A program made the translations under genes and the position numbers. The notes under the pieces are model-generated. The model worked only from the letters and a program-made list of their open reading frames with translations. It did not search any database and was not told the origin of the DNA. Source: Xanthoparmelia taractica (taxonomy: Eukaryota > Ascomycota > Lecanoromycetes > Lecanorales > Parmeliaceae). From it: DNA of 26,443 nt. The stretch's first letter is position 1, and each line of letters opens with the position of its first letter. Where the stretch lies: the NCBI GenBank assembly GCA_033085395.1, contig JANQBS010000414.1:1-26443 (forward strand), written 5' to 3'. Positions 10,905 through 21,526 of the stretch are shown here, in pieces.

Positions 10905-11540
10905 ACTTACGCTATAATTAAGATTAAACTCGATTCTACTAATTAAGAGAATAAGGTTTATATTAATATTAAATATAATATAAGCTTAATAAATAGATTA
11001 TAATATTCTTAGCAGTGTTTAAAGAGGGCTATTTTTAAAATAATAACACCTTTACGAGTACGTGAGATTAATACTTCTAAGCACGAGACTTCGAAGTATA
11101 TTACGTAAGATATCTATCTTTCTGAAATTGATAATTAAGGTCGGAGAGTACTTGTATATCTACGCAGAGAACTATATATTATTAATAACTTGCGTGTTAG
11201 AATACTCATTAGGAATAACATTATTAAGCTCGAAGAAATTATCATTGATATAGTCAATAAGAAAGCAAGGATTAATAGTTATAGCACCATAGTTAATATC
11301 ACTACTCGGCCCCGAGGCGAGTTTATTCGAAGAAAGATTTATATTAAATTATTTATCTTCGTGTCTTCTCACAGCGAGATAATTCTATTAATCAAAGAGA
11401 TTAGTCTATCTAACGATCGTGATTTCTTATTTGAATTAGTAATGCAGACGAATTTGATAATATTCGCTTATTTGATTAATCACATAATAACTAGAATTCT
11501 AATTCGAAATAAGTTTAATATATCTATTTAAATTTTAAAG
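10905..11540 (+). other. Retropepsin and protease-RT linker, copy B
   Basis: The active-site triplet is at 10965-10973 and now reads Asn-Ile-Lys; Asp-Thr-Gly turned by three C/T or G/A changes gives exactly this, and the surrounding IKIKLDST and ISLIN fit a retropepsin fold. Downstream, 11190-11531 is open for 113 codons and contains RPRGEFIRRKIYIKL and SNDRDFLFE, a stretch typical of the segment that precedes RT in fungal gypsy polyproteins. The same part survives in copy A at 3663-3962 on the minus strand. The protease would have cut the polyprotein; the loss of Asp makes it inactive. Confidence 0.75.
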
Positions 11541-11999
11541 AAGTTAAGACTAAAAAATATTCTCGAAATAAACTACGAAAACTATTTTTAAATTAATATC
11601 GAATTTAAATTCGCCTTAAAGATAATTATAAATTTAAGTATAAACTTAACCTTAAATTAATTAACTCCCTTATTAGCTAAAGAAACTAAGTTATTAAATA
11701 AAGTTATAATTTTCGAGGATATATAAACTAGGACTACACTAGCCGATTTAATTAACGAATTCTCATAGATCTAGTAAGATATCGGCTTTGTTAAAGTGTT
11801 AGAAGAGAAATAAATAAAGCTTTCGCTAAGAAATAATTAATAAATTAAGATTAATAAAAAAGCCAAAATCTATCTCTTAGATATACGAGATTAAGAAATA
11901 ATTAATAAAGTTTTTAATAAATTACACGAATAGGGAAGACTTAAATAAATTAAAGATTCTATATTCTTCTTCTATCCGATGTTCGTTGTATAAAAAACA

Positions 12000-13110
12000 C
12001 TATCTAATAGCATTATCAAAAAAAGGCCGATAATTAATATTCGAGGTTTAAATAACTTGTTACTTCGAGATATATATCTAGTGCCTCTTCAATAGAATAT
12101 AATTAAAATACTAGCTAATTGTGATTTTATTTTAATAATTAATGTTACTTCGTTTTTCTATTAATAGCGAGTGCATTTAAACTATCGCTATATATAGACT
12201 ATTATAAATTATAGAGATTAAGAAACTTTTAACGTTTTAATTATAAATTATATAAATTCGATTACTTATATTTAACGTTAAATTAATAAGATTCTACGAT
12301 ATATTCTTAACGTAAAGACTTACGTTAATAATGTAATTATAAGTGCCAGGATATTTCAATAATACTTATAAGATCTTCGTTAGCTATTTAAGCTCTTCGT
12401 GAAATTTAATATCACTATTTCTTCTATAAAGATCTTTCTAAGATATTCGAACGTTAATTTACTAAATAGAAGAATTAATTCTTTTAACTTAATTTTATTA
12501 AAAGATAAGCTAAAAATTATCTCGAACTTATAATATCTTAATATTTTAAGAGAATTCAAATACTACTTAAGATTAACTAGCTATCTTCGTTAGTATATTT
12601 ATTTCTATATATAACTAATATAGCCTTTATAGAAGCTTAAAATACTACTTCTTAAGAAAGCATCGAACGCTAAACGCTAAAGAAAGTAACACTCTTCTAA
12701 AATAAAACTATCTATAGCGTTAGAGAAGTAATTAGCTTTCTTTCAACTTCTTTAAAAAATATTATCTTAGTCAATAATTCTAATGCAATTTAATAATACT
12801 CGAACTTTATAAATTAATCTAAATATCTTAAAGGAGTTTGGTTTTAAGGCGATAGTCTTTTATATTAAATTAAATGCTAATATTAAATCAAATATATATA
12901 AGAATAATAAATAATCTTCTCGTGCGGAGACGAAGTTTATTCTCTTTCTATTAAGATTTTTAACTACGATAAAAAGAAATTATTAGCCTACGAAGTTGAA
13001 GATTACTAATCTTATTTGATATCTAAAGAAAATAAGACATATAATTAAGTCTTTAAAGTATTCTATAAGAATACAGACCGATTATTCTATTATTATTAAT
13101 ATTATGAAGT
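12000..13110 (+). other. Reverse transcriptase and RNase H domains, copy B
   Basis: RT begins with RPIINIRGLNNLL (12024-12062), matching the RP-x-x-D-x-R-x-LN motif of Ty3/gypsy RT with Asp turned to Asn. The first catalytic Asp is Asn at 12141-12143 (family: IDATSFF), and the YVDD box reads Tyr-Val-Asn-Asn at 12321-12332. Then come NVNLLNRRINSFNLI and YYLRLTSYLR, usual for the RT thumb and connection. RNase H starts near 12780 (FNNTRTL, then LKEFGFKAIVFYI), again with its first Asp replaced by Asn. Stops stand at Gln/Trp positions. All three RT aspartates are lost, so the enzyme is dead even apart from the stops. Confidence 0.85.
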
Positions 13111-13399
13111 AAAATTTAATTATTTCAATCATATTAATAATAAAGATAAATATTCGTTTAATTCGAGCTACTTAATTCTTAAGATAGTTTAATCTAGCTA
13201 TCTCTCACAAACCTGGCAAAGAGTATATTATATCTAATGCTCTTTCAAGGCTTATAAGCCTAAATAAGAATAATTTGCTATCTCATTATTATTTAGAGTT
13301 AGATACTCTCTACACTAATATTTTCACGGCAAATTTAATAGAAATAAGTGCTATATTTCATAATAAGTGTATTTAAGATTATCAATAAGATAATTATTA

Positions 13400-14625
13400 A
13401 AAGAGGATTTCTCTATAGCTAAATATCAATAATAGTCTCAGCGAGAACGTAGTTTCTTTGCCCTTCGTACGAGGAAAGCATCTTCTTACTACTAATGCTA
13501 ATCCCTATTTTTCGCCTCGATCGAAAGAAAATTAATAGTTAAAATAGCAAATTTAAGAATAGTAAGATCTTTAGAGAGATCTTATCTTTTATATTAATAG
13601 AACTATTAATCGATAATAACTTTATATTTTCTCTTTACTAGTAAAGAATATTCTTATTTTAATATATAAGAAAGAATATTCTAACTTTCAAAGATGCTAC
13701 GAAATCGTTATATTATTATAATATATTCATAAAATCACAAAGCACTTACGGGACTTTATTCGATATTATTTAGAGTGTTTAGTGCTATAGATAAGAAGGC
13801 ACGCACCTTACGATAATCTGCAATTAATCTTATCTCCGCCTATGCCTTTTTATACTCTAATTATTAACTTTATTTTAATATTATCTCTATCAAATTATAA
13901 GTTAAATTATATTATATCTATTATTTATAAGTTTATAAAAGCTATTTAATTAATTTCTAGCAAATTAATTTAAAAAGTATCTAATTAAGTAAAAGTACTA
14001 TTAAATCGACTTAATATTATTAATTAAGAAATCCTAAAAGTTATTATTAGCGATCGAGATAGGAAATTTCTTTCGAAGCTCTAAAAATCGCTTTTTAAAC
14101 TATTAAAGATTTCTCTACTTTATTTAACAGTCTATTATTCGTAGACTAATAATACGAGCGAGCGTATTAATCAAACTACTAAGATAGCTTTAAGATACTT
14201 CGTACATATTCTTAATAAATCTTCTTTATAATCGAAAGTTCTATCACGAATATAGATCTTGTTAAATAACTTCGCTTCTTCTAAGATTACGCCAAATAAA
14301 GTAATCTATAATTTTACTTTAAATAGATCTTTGAACTTACTTCGTTTATCAGTTAAAGTCGATTATATCTCTACACGAATTACAATTAAAGATATTATCG
14401 ACTTTACTTAGACATCTAATAAATTTTATTACGATAGAAAGTATTAATTAATGTTTCTTAGAATAAGAGAATAAGCGCTTCTTCGACTATATAAAGACTA
14501 TAAGATTCTCTCTACTCTTAACATTATTAATAAGCTATTATAATAATATATCGATTCTTTTCAGATAGTAGATAGAGTAGATAAACTTATATATAGACTT
14601 ACTATTTCTGTAGAATAAAGGGTTT
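13400..14625 (+). other. Integrase with GPY/F module, copy B
   Basis: The zinc-binding N-terminal part is visible at about 13740-13800 (KHLRDFIRYYLECLVL, with the first Cys of CxxC as Tyr). In the core, the first catalytic Asp is Asn at 13866 (YTLIINF), the second Asp is kept at 14052 in SDRDRKFLS, and the Glu is kept at 14160 in TSERINQT. At about 14545-14610 the sequence DSFQIVDRVDKLIYRL matches the GPY/F module of chromoviral integrases with Gly turned to Asp. The enzyme would insert the cDNA; here it is inactive. Confidence 0.85.
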
Positions 14626-14750
14626 ATCCTATCTTTTCAATAATATAATTGAAATCTTATTCTGCGCCAGAGAATAATTCTTTTCAACGCCCTCGACCTT
14701 AATATATCTCGCCTATTTCTATTAATAATAATAATACTATTAATTTAGAA

Positions 14751-14903
14751 ATCGAATGGCTTCTTAATAAGCGAATTATTAAAAAAGAATATAATTTAAC
14801 TATAGAATATCTAGTGAGATGAAAGAAATATAATTCTAAATATAATTAGTAGTATAATATCAAAGATCTTAATAATGCTTCTAAATTAATGAAGAAATAT
14901 AAG
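14751..14903 (+). other. Chromodomain at the C-terminus of Pol, copy B
   Basis: The translation holds IEWLLNKRII, then IEYLVR followed by a stop where Trp of YLVRWKGY stands, then YNIKDLNNASKLMKKY. This is the chromodomain pattern (first strand, YLVKW-K-G-Y, W-E-P-x-x-x-L, final helix). The two aromatic-cage Trp codons are stops (TGG to TGA and TAG). A basic tail with KRRDRSRK (about 14979-15003), reminiscent of an AT-hook, follows. Chromodomains of this clade bind methylated histone H3 and direct integration to heterochromatin; that role is inferred from the family. Confidence 0.85.
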
Positions 14904-15192
14904 GAGAAAGCAGTTAGAATTCGAGCTATTATACTTATTTTATTAATCTTATCTTCGTCTTTTTAGCTAAACTTATTTGTAAAGAGAAGAGATCGTTCTA
15001 GAAAGTATAATATCGCTACTTTATTAATGCCTTTATAAACTAAATAATACTACACTACGTCTATTTATCTTATCGCTACATTAAAGCGTTTAACGAGTAT
15101 TATCGATCGAGATATATTTTTCTTTACTTAATAACGCTTACGTGATAATTAAAAGTATAATTATTATTATTATAATATAAAGAAGTTTATTT

Positions 15193-15224
15193 ACTAACTA
15201 ATATTCTAACTAATATTCTAACTA
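15193..15224 (+). repeat. 12-bp tandem repeat in the 3' UTR of copy B
   Basis: The unit TTCTAACTAATA is present about 2.7 times. It is the reverse complement of the longer array at 1-84 in copy A and lies about 60 bp after the stop of gag-pol. The rest of 15132-15416 shows only AT-rich sequence, a short palindrome GCGAGATCGCTCGC (15381-15394) and the likely polypurine stretch before the LTR. Confidence 0.85.
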
Positions 15225-15416
15225 TATATCTAATCGTCGAAAGAATCTTATTATTACTATCGAAAAAGATCTTATTATTATTAACTTCCCGCCAATTTTA
15301 ATATACTATTATTAACGGATTTATTTACTTAATTAATAAGGTTTTTCTATATTTTTTAATATTTAATATATATATAGTAAGCGAGATCGCTCGCTTTTTT
15401 CTATTTCGGCGGATAC

Positions 15417-15564
15417 TATCACGAAATCGCATCTGTCAAGCCAATTAAGATCGGCTAAGGCAAGTGCTTAATAGACTGGCCCTGACTTAGATAGAATTTT
15501 CCAGCTTAGAATAATCAAGAATTACACACTCACTTGACTAACCATACACCCCTTTGCTGTTACA
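15417..15564 (+). repeat. 3' LTR of gypsy copy B (148 bp)
   Basis: It begins TATCACGAAATCGCATC and ends CTGTTACA. It keeps more original bases than the 5' LTR (for example CCCCTTTGCTGTTACA at its end), although both had the same sequence at insertion. Both LTR ends are thereby defined: TG...CA with the G of TG lost to A. Confidence 0.95.
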
Positions 15565-15569
15565 ATTAT
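15565..15569. repeat. Right target-site duplication of gypsy copy B
   Basis: ATTAT follows the 3' LTR directly and equals the five bases before the 5' LTR (7936-7940). This supports B as one insertion event and not a recombinant between two copies. Confidence 0.8.
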
Positions 15570-16422
15570 CTTAATCTTACTTTTAATCATAATTTATAAT
15601 ATTATAAATATTTATATAAAAGATAATATTATAATTATTTTTTATTACTTTCTTTTTTTCGAAATAACTTTAAATTAATATTATTATTTATTCTAAATAT
15701 ATAATTCTTATAAAAAGTATTCGCTTAATATTTAATTTAAGTTCTTAAATATTAAAGAATTCTATAAAATATTAAATCTATTAATTACTTTAATAAATAA
15801 AAGAAACACGCTAATAAAGATTAAAAAGATTTAATATAATATAAAATTTAATCTTAAAATAATTTATAAAAACTCTTTTTTTAAGTTTTTAAAAATTTAA
15901 AAAATTATATCTTTATTATATCTTAATATTTGCTTTTAACTTTTATAAAAATTTATGTACTTATCTTATATTATAATTTAAAAATTTAAATTTAAATAAA
16001 GATATTATATCTTTTCGATCTTTATTCGCTAATAATAGTCTTATTAAAATTATTTCTTTCTTTATTAATATACTTTATAATTATAATTAATATATCTTAA
16101 ATATTTAATAATAATATAATAAGTTATTATTTAATATTATTATTTAAGAAAACAAAATAAATAATTAATAATAATAATCAATTAATCTTTAAGTATATTT
16201 TAAATGAGCTTATATAATTAAAATAGAAATTAATATTAATTTTATAATCTCTCTCTTTATTAAGAAATAAATAAAGTATATATAAAATTAATTACTTTAT
16301 TAAATAGATAGACTATAAATTATTATAATTTTTATATATTATTTCTATATAGTAAAATAAGAATAGAAGTCTTTAAAATAAATTTAAATTTTAGTAATTA
16401 AAAAGATATAAAATAATATAAA

Positions 16423-16468
16423 ATATTAACTTCTTTACTATTCTATAGAATAGTAAAGAAGTTAATAT
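16423..16468. repeat. Perfect 46-bp palindrome
   Basis: The arm ATATTAACTTCTTTACTATT (16423-16442, continuing to 16445) is followed without spacer by its exact reverse complement to 16468. No T-run or GC stem typical of a terminator is present, and no gene adjoins it. In DNA that otherwise mutates fast, a spacer-free perfect palindrome suggests a young event or two transposon termini joined head to head. Confidence 0.9.
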
Positions 16469-18089
16469 AATTTTTAAATACTATTTTAATATCGAATAGA
16501 ATAGTATCTATTTATATAATACGCTAAGTCTATTCGAGTAATAGACTAACTCGAATAGATACGCGCTAATTTTAATAAAGTATATATTAATCTAAATAAA
16601 CATAAATTAATATTTAGTTTATATAAAATTTATAAAAATTTCTATACTTTTTTGATAGTATAGAATTTAATTCTCTTAATACTATTTATATATTAAATTA
16701 ATATTATCTTAATAAATATATATATTAATATATTCTATATCTTTTTAATTATTATTAATCTTAATATATTAAGCTTATTATTATATAGCTAACGTAAATA
16801 ATCTAATATATTTAATTGAGATACTTAATACTACGAGACTTTCTTATTATTTCCTTTTTTTAAACTATTAATTATCTAATAAAATATATTTTTTACTTTT
16901 TATATCTAATCTTATTATTTTTTATATTAATATTTAATTATTATATAGCTTTATAAGATAAAGATTTTATAATTTTATAGTTTTAATAATTTTATTTATA
17001 TAAAGCTAATTAATTAATTATAATAAAAATTTTATAATTTATATTTAAATATTAAAAATTGAAAATAAGATTAATAATTAATAAAATATAATTTAATAGA
17101 GTAAAAGAATAATAATTCTTTCTATAAAAGACTTAGCTTCTTAAATAGTCGAGTACTAAGCGTATTAAGAAGCTTCTTTTCTAAATTTAAATAATTATCG
17201 AAATAAGAATTATAAGAATTCTAAGAATCTATAATAATATTGATAAAAATAAGAAGAAAGTATATATTCTTATATTCTATATTAATATATATAATAAATA
17301 TTTAATAGACTTTTCGTATTCTATTTTATTTATTAAGATTCTTTATTATTATATAATTATAAATTATTCGTTACGCCGAGTAATAGATAGATTAAGAATT
17401 TTATATTCTGAAATAGAAATAATTAATAGAGAATTTTTAATATAAAAATATAATTAATTAATTAATAAATAATTATTTTTATAAGCGATCTCGCTTTGTA
17501 TTAAAAATAGAAGATATAACAAAAAAGTATGTTAAAGTAATTAAATTAAAGACTTAAAAAGCGAGAATAAATACTTCTTATAAAATAATTCAATATTCGC
17601 TTATATATAAGATTAGTAATAATATAAATATTTTATTTATTTATTAGTTATTTAGAAAGCGTATATATTAAAAATTAAAAGTTATACTTATTTTTATAAT
17701 TTTTCTAATATATTAAGTATTTAACGTTTTTATCTATATCTTATTTATTAAGTAATTTATTAATTTTATAAAGCGAATATTTAATAATAATATTTTAATC
17801 GATGTAATCTTTCTCTTTTATTAATAATAAAGATTAAGTAAAAATTCTATTATATAGATTTTAAAATAACTTCGAAGTAGATTCTAATTATATTATTAAG
17901 ATAGTTAGATATATATATATATATATAATTATTAAGAGCTTTAATAAATATATAAGATTATCGATCTTAAGAGTATCTATTTTATTCTTTGTATTCTTAT
18001 CTTTAAAATAGATAGACTAAAAACGTATTAAGTACTTATTCTAATAAGATTAAAATAATTAATTATTTTAATTATTATAAATAAACTAA

Positions 18090-18575
18090 TACGACTATCG
18101 ATAGAATTAAGATTATTACTATATTTAAAACGAATTTAACGCGTTTACGAGTTTTATCGCTATCTATAAATGAGACTATTAAAATAATAAAGACGATAGT
18201 TCGTTTTAAGATTAATACGTAAAATAAGTATCTCACGACGAATAAGAATTTTAAAAAATACGAAAAAGAGATTAATATAATTAAGTATAGTAAGATTATT
18301 AATATTAATAATTACTATAATATAATTATTAATTAAAGTTTAATACTTACTATTATATATATTAAAGATGAGATGAATATTAATTATAGTTATTATTAGA
18401 CTTATTATTATAGAATCGAGATTATTATTATTAATTACGATAAATCTTCTATTAAATCTTCTTCTTTTCTTCGATCTTTTTTAAAAATCTATTTAGCGTA
18501 ATCTAGTTTATAAATTAATTAATATCTCGCTTTAATAATAAGTTAAGATTATATTAAGCTTACATTAATTGTTAA
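18090..18575 (+). pseudogene. Coding-like stretch, unrecognised
   Basis: One plus-strand frame stays open for long stretches (from about 18095, TNTTIDRIKIITIFKTNLTR, onward) with only a few stops, each TAA or TAG that could derive from Gln or Trp codons. The composition is charged, with Lys, Glu, Asp and Tyr well represented (NKNFKKYEKEINIIKYSKI), and a Ser-rich part near 18440-18480. I do not recognise a family. It could be the Gag or another part of an old retroelement. Nothing shows a start codon or promoter. Confidence 0.3.
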
Positions 18576-19104
18576 AAGACAAAGTTAAAATTAATACTTT
18601 TTATATAATTAATTATAATTTAAATATAGTTAGATAACTCTATTAAAATAAATATTAAAAATATTAAAGTATTTATTAATTAGCGAGATAATAGTACTAA
18701 AATAATTCGATTTAAAGCGTTTCTATAATATTAAGACTTATTACTTATTTATTTATTGTAGCGCTAATCTCTTAAGCTTATTGAGCTCTTTTATATATTA
18801 AATAAGAATAGCATTATAAAAATAAATATTTAAGTTAATGCGTACTAACTTCTCTTTTATTAAAATTATATTTTTTACTTTTTTTATAAAAAGATATATA
18901 CTACGATAAAATATATTCTTATTTTTTTAAATTATAAGATCGATATTTATTAATAAAGCTAGATACAAGTTAAAGAAGTTAACTTCTTTTAATCGCTATT
19001 ACGATATAATGTTATTATTATTATTAGACGAATCTTAAGAATCTTATAAGTTTATTTACTTAATTAATTTAATAGAGTTAATAATAAGAATATTAAATAT
19101 TTAA

Positions 19105-19492
19105 CGAAGTTTTATTCGCTAAATCTCTGTAAAGTTAATATTAATTATCTTAGCTTACTTTAATAGATTTATAAAATTATAATAAATAATTTTTTTCGCT
19201 AAAGTATTAAATATCGTAAATAATAAATTAGAAAATATAGAATATTTTAAGGATTTAAATAATATAATAATAAATAAAGACTACGGCGAATTTATAGCTA
19301 AAGAGATATTCGAAGAAATCGAGATTAATAATAAGATTAATATATAACTAGTAGAGAGTGATAGTGCGAATGCACGTAATTAATAAGTGACTTCTTTAAA
19401 TCGTAATATTAATCGTCTAAAGCTTAACTTATTAATTATTTATAATAAAGAATATTTCGATTTTCCGAGAAAAATCCATTTATTTTAATAAT
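19105..19492 (+). pseudogene. Acidic coding-like stretch, unrecognised
   Basis: A plus-strand frame running through KDYGEFIAKEIFEEIEIN and LVESDSANARN is open over most of its length, acidic, and less biased in codon content than the surroundings. Its stops can again be read as former Gln or Trp codons. No catalytic motif or known domain is visible. It may belong with the stretch at 18090-18575 to one decayed element, but the two are not clearly in one frame. Confidence 0.3.
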
Positions 19493-20194
19493 TCTCTAGA
19501 ATATTAATATCGATATTTAATTAATAACTTCGATATTTCTTTATCTATCTATGATATTATCGAATTAAATATTCAATAATCTCTCTTATTTATTATTCGA
19601 GAATATTAAAATATTTTTAATTTATTTAATTGAATTTCTTAAATTATAAAATAAATATTATTATAATTAATTTTAGAAAAATAGTAATATTCTTAATTTA
19701 TAAAGCGTATTTAATAATATCTATTAGAGTAATTATAAAAGTTTTTTCGACTCTTCAAGAATACGTAATATAAATTCTTAAAAAAAGATAAAATATATAT
19801 CGCTAAAAGAATAATAGACAATGAATAGCTATTAAGTATAGAACTAATATCTAATATGTAATTTATAATACTTACTATAGTAGAACGAAATTAATATATT
19901 ATTATTAATCGTTAAGTATTTAAATGTTAAGTAAAAGATAATTTTCTTCTTTTAATAAAAATTATTATCTAAATCTTATTTACTTCTATTAAGACAAGTA
20001 TTAATTAAGAATAAGTATTAATTAATTTATAATAATTTTTAATACTCTTTTTTAATTAAAGATAAAAAATATAAAATTACTTTAAATAAATAATATATTA
20101 AATAACTTAATATTTAACGACTTTAAGATAATATATTATATAAACTTAATTAAAATATCGAATAATTTAAAGTTTAGATTAAAGCGAAACTTCG

Positions 20195-20199
20195 TTAAT
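20195..20199. repeat. Left target-site duplication of the solo LTR
   Basis: TTAAT precedes the LTR and is repeated exactly at 20347-20351. The matching 5-bp duplication shows a solo LTR left by recombination between the two LTRs of one former insertion, not a broken fragment. Confidence 0.8.
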
Positions 20200-20346
20200 T
20201 GTAACAGTAAAGGGTGTATTCAGTCAACTGGGTGTAAGTCTTGCTTCTTCTATGTTGGAAAAATCTATCTAAGTCAGCCAGCCAAGCACTTGCCTTAGCC
20301 GATTTCTTGATTGGCTTATTGGCTTGGCAAGTGCGTTTCCGTGACA
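20200..20346 (-). repeat. Solo LTR of the gypsy chromovirus family (147 bp)
   Basis: On the minus strand it reads TGTCACGGAAACGCACTTGC to CTGTTACA, with intact TG and CA ends, and aligns along its length with the LTRs of copies A and B. It keeps both hairpin arms (GCACTTGCC and GGCAAGTGC) and many G and C bases that are A or T in the other LTRs. It is flanked by TTAAT on both sides. It is the best guide in this window to the unmutated LTR. Confidence 0.95.
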
Positions 20347-20351
20347 TTAAT

Positions 20352-21526
20352 AATAAACGTTAGACTAGAATTCTTAAGATCTCAAAATTTAATTAATCTA
20401 TTATCGATAAATAAAATATAAAATAATAATTAAAGAAATTATAACTTAAACTTTATAATAAGCTTATTTATTTTACGAACGAAATTAATAATAAGAAATA
20501 ATTATATATTCTTAAGACTCTTTATAAAAAAGTCTTTAAATTAATATATAATGATTATAATTATAATAAATTTTATTATATATACGATCGTATCGCGAGC
20601 TTCTTATATCTACGAAAGCTATCTCTATAACTATGGAAATATATTTATTATTTTTCGAAATATTAAGTTAATTAAATAAAGAGATATTCGTTATACGAAC
20701 TATTATATTTAATTATTTCGTTTTTAATATTTTTTTATATAATAAAAATTTACTTTATTATTACTTTATCGCTTATACGAAGAAACGTTTATGATATAAT
20801 TTTTATTATTATATATAAGTTTAATAAAAAGCTATTAATTATTTTTAAAAATAATACTTAAAATATTATAATATAAATTAATATCTTTTTTATTTTATAA
20901 TAAAATATAATTAAAAAGTATTTTAAGTCATTATCTTTAATTAAGATAATAAATTTATATTAAACTTCTAAAATATATTATTTATTAAATTAAGTATTAA
21001 AATATAATCTCTAAATTAATAAATAATTAAAATAACTTAATTAAACGATAAAGATCGCTCTACGCTATTACTTAATTATAAACTTAAATAAAAACTTTAT
21101 TACTATTCTATTTTATATATAGATTACTTTAAATAATTTATATAATATTTTTATTAACGTGGTATTAAATAAGATTATATATAAATTTCGTATTAATAAC
21201 GTCTTAGAATTATTAATCGATCTTTTATTAAAAAACTTCTCTTAATTTTAAATAATAAGATAAAAAGAGATCGAGAAGTCTATCGCTTAGACTAACGTAA
21301 TAATAAAATATTATTACAATACGCGTTATATTAATCTTACGCTAAGATAGAAGATATATCTATATTTATATAATAATTACTTTATACTCGAGCTACTTAA
21401 TAAAAAGCTATTTATTTAATATATTAAATCTTTTATTATTAAACGTCGAATAAATTATCTCGCGTATAAATTAGAATTACTATTTATTATAAAATTATAT
21501 TTAATTATATTAAAGAATTATTATAG
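20352..21526. other. AT-rich stretch without identified gene
   Basis: No protein, RNA or LTR is recognisable on either strand. There are a few GC-containing spots (for example TACGATCGTATCGCGAGC near 20581-20600) but no motif that I can assign. It is continuous with the DNA before the solo LTR once the LTR and one target copy are removed. Confidence 0.55.

Larger units (their letters stand above)
8703..15131 (+). pseudogene. Gag-Pol polyprotein of gypsy copy B, one frame, many stops
   Basis: A single phase (codons starting at multiples of three) carries recognisable protein over 2,143 codons: Gag N-terminal Ser-rich part, capsid region, Gln-rich linker, C2HC finger, retropepsin, RT, RNase H, integrase with GPY/F module, chromodomain and a basic tail. 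Landmarks at 9012, 10713, 10965, 12321, 13866, 14052, 14751 and 15129 are all in this phase, so there is no net frameshift. The in-frame stops sit where relatives have Gln or Trp, as RIP would produce. The end is TAA TAA at 15129-15134, aligned with TGA TAA in copy A. The start is uncertain and may lie upstream. By family knowledge the product would make virus-like particles and carry out reverse transcription and integration. It is certainly non-functional. Confidence 0.93.
7941..15564 (+). mobile_element. Ty3/gypsy chromovirus copy B, full length, RIP-degraded
   Basis: This is a complete 7,624-bp LTR retrotransposon on the plus strand: two 148-bp LTRs in direct orientation, a 5-bp target duplication, and an internal region holding one long broken Gag-Pol frame. 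The domain order is Gag, protease, RT, RNase H, integrase, chromodomain, which is that of fungal chromoviruses. A purine-containing stretch CGGCGGATAC lies just before the 3' LTR, where a polypurine tract is expected. No protein can be made: stops are numerous and the catalytic Asp codons of protease and RT and the first Asp of the integrase triad are mutated. The two LTRs differ from each other mainly by C/T and G/A changes, consistent with RIP. Confidence 0.95.
15570..20194. other. Decayed AT-rich region, no identified gene
   Basis: Reading both strands I recognise no protein family, RNA gene or LTR here. The DNA is extremely AT-rich with stops in all frames, as in RIP-mutated repeats. It contains a perfect 46-bp palindrome (16423-16468), smaller inverted repeats (TCTATTCGAGT and ACTCGAATAGA around 16530-16562; AGCTTCTTAA and TTAAGAAGCT at about 17130-17175; AAAGAAGTTAACTTCTTT at about 18975), and two coding-like stretches listed separately. 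It is most likely one or more older transposons mutated beyond recognition. Confidence 0.6.

Noticed and set aside
11062..11253. Open frame of 63 codons overlapping the protease linker
   Set aside because: It is out of phase with gag-pol, while the true phase through the same DNA shows protease and linker motifs continuous with RT.
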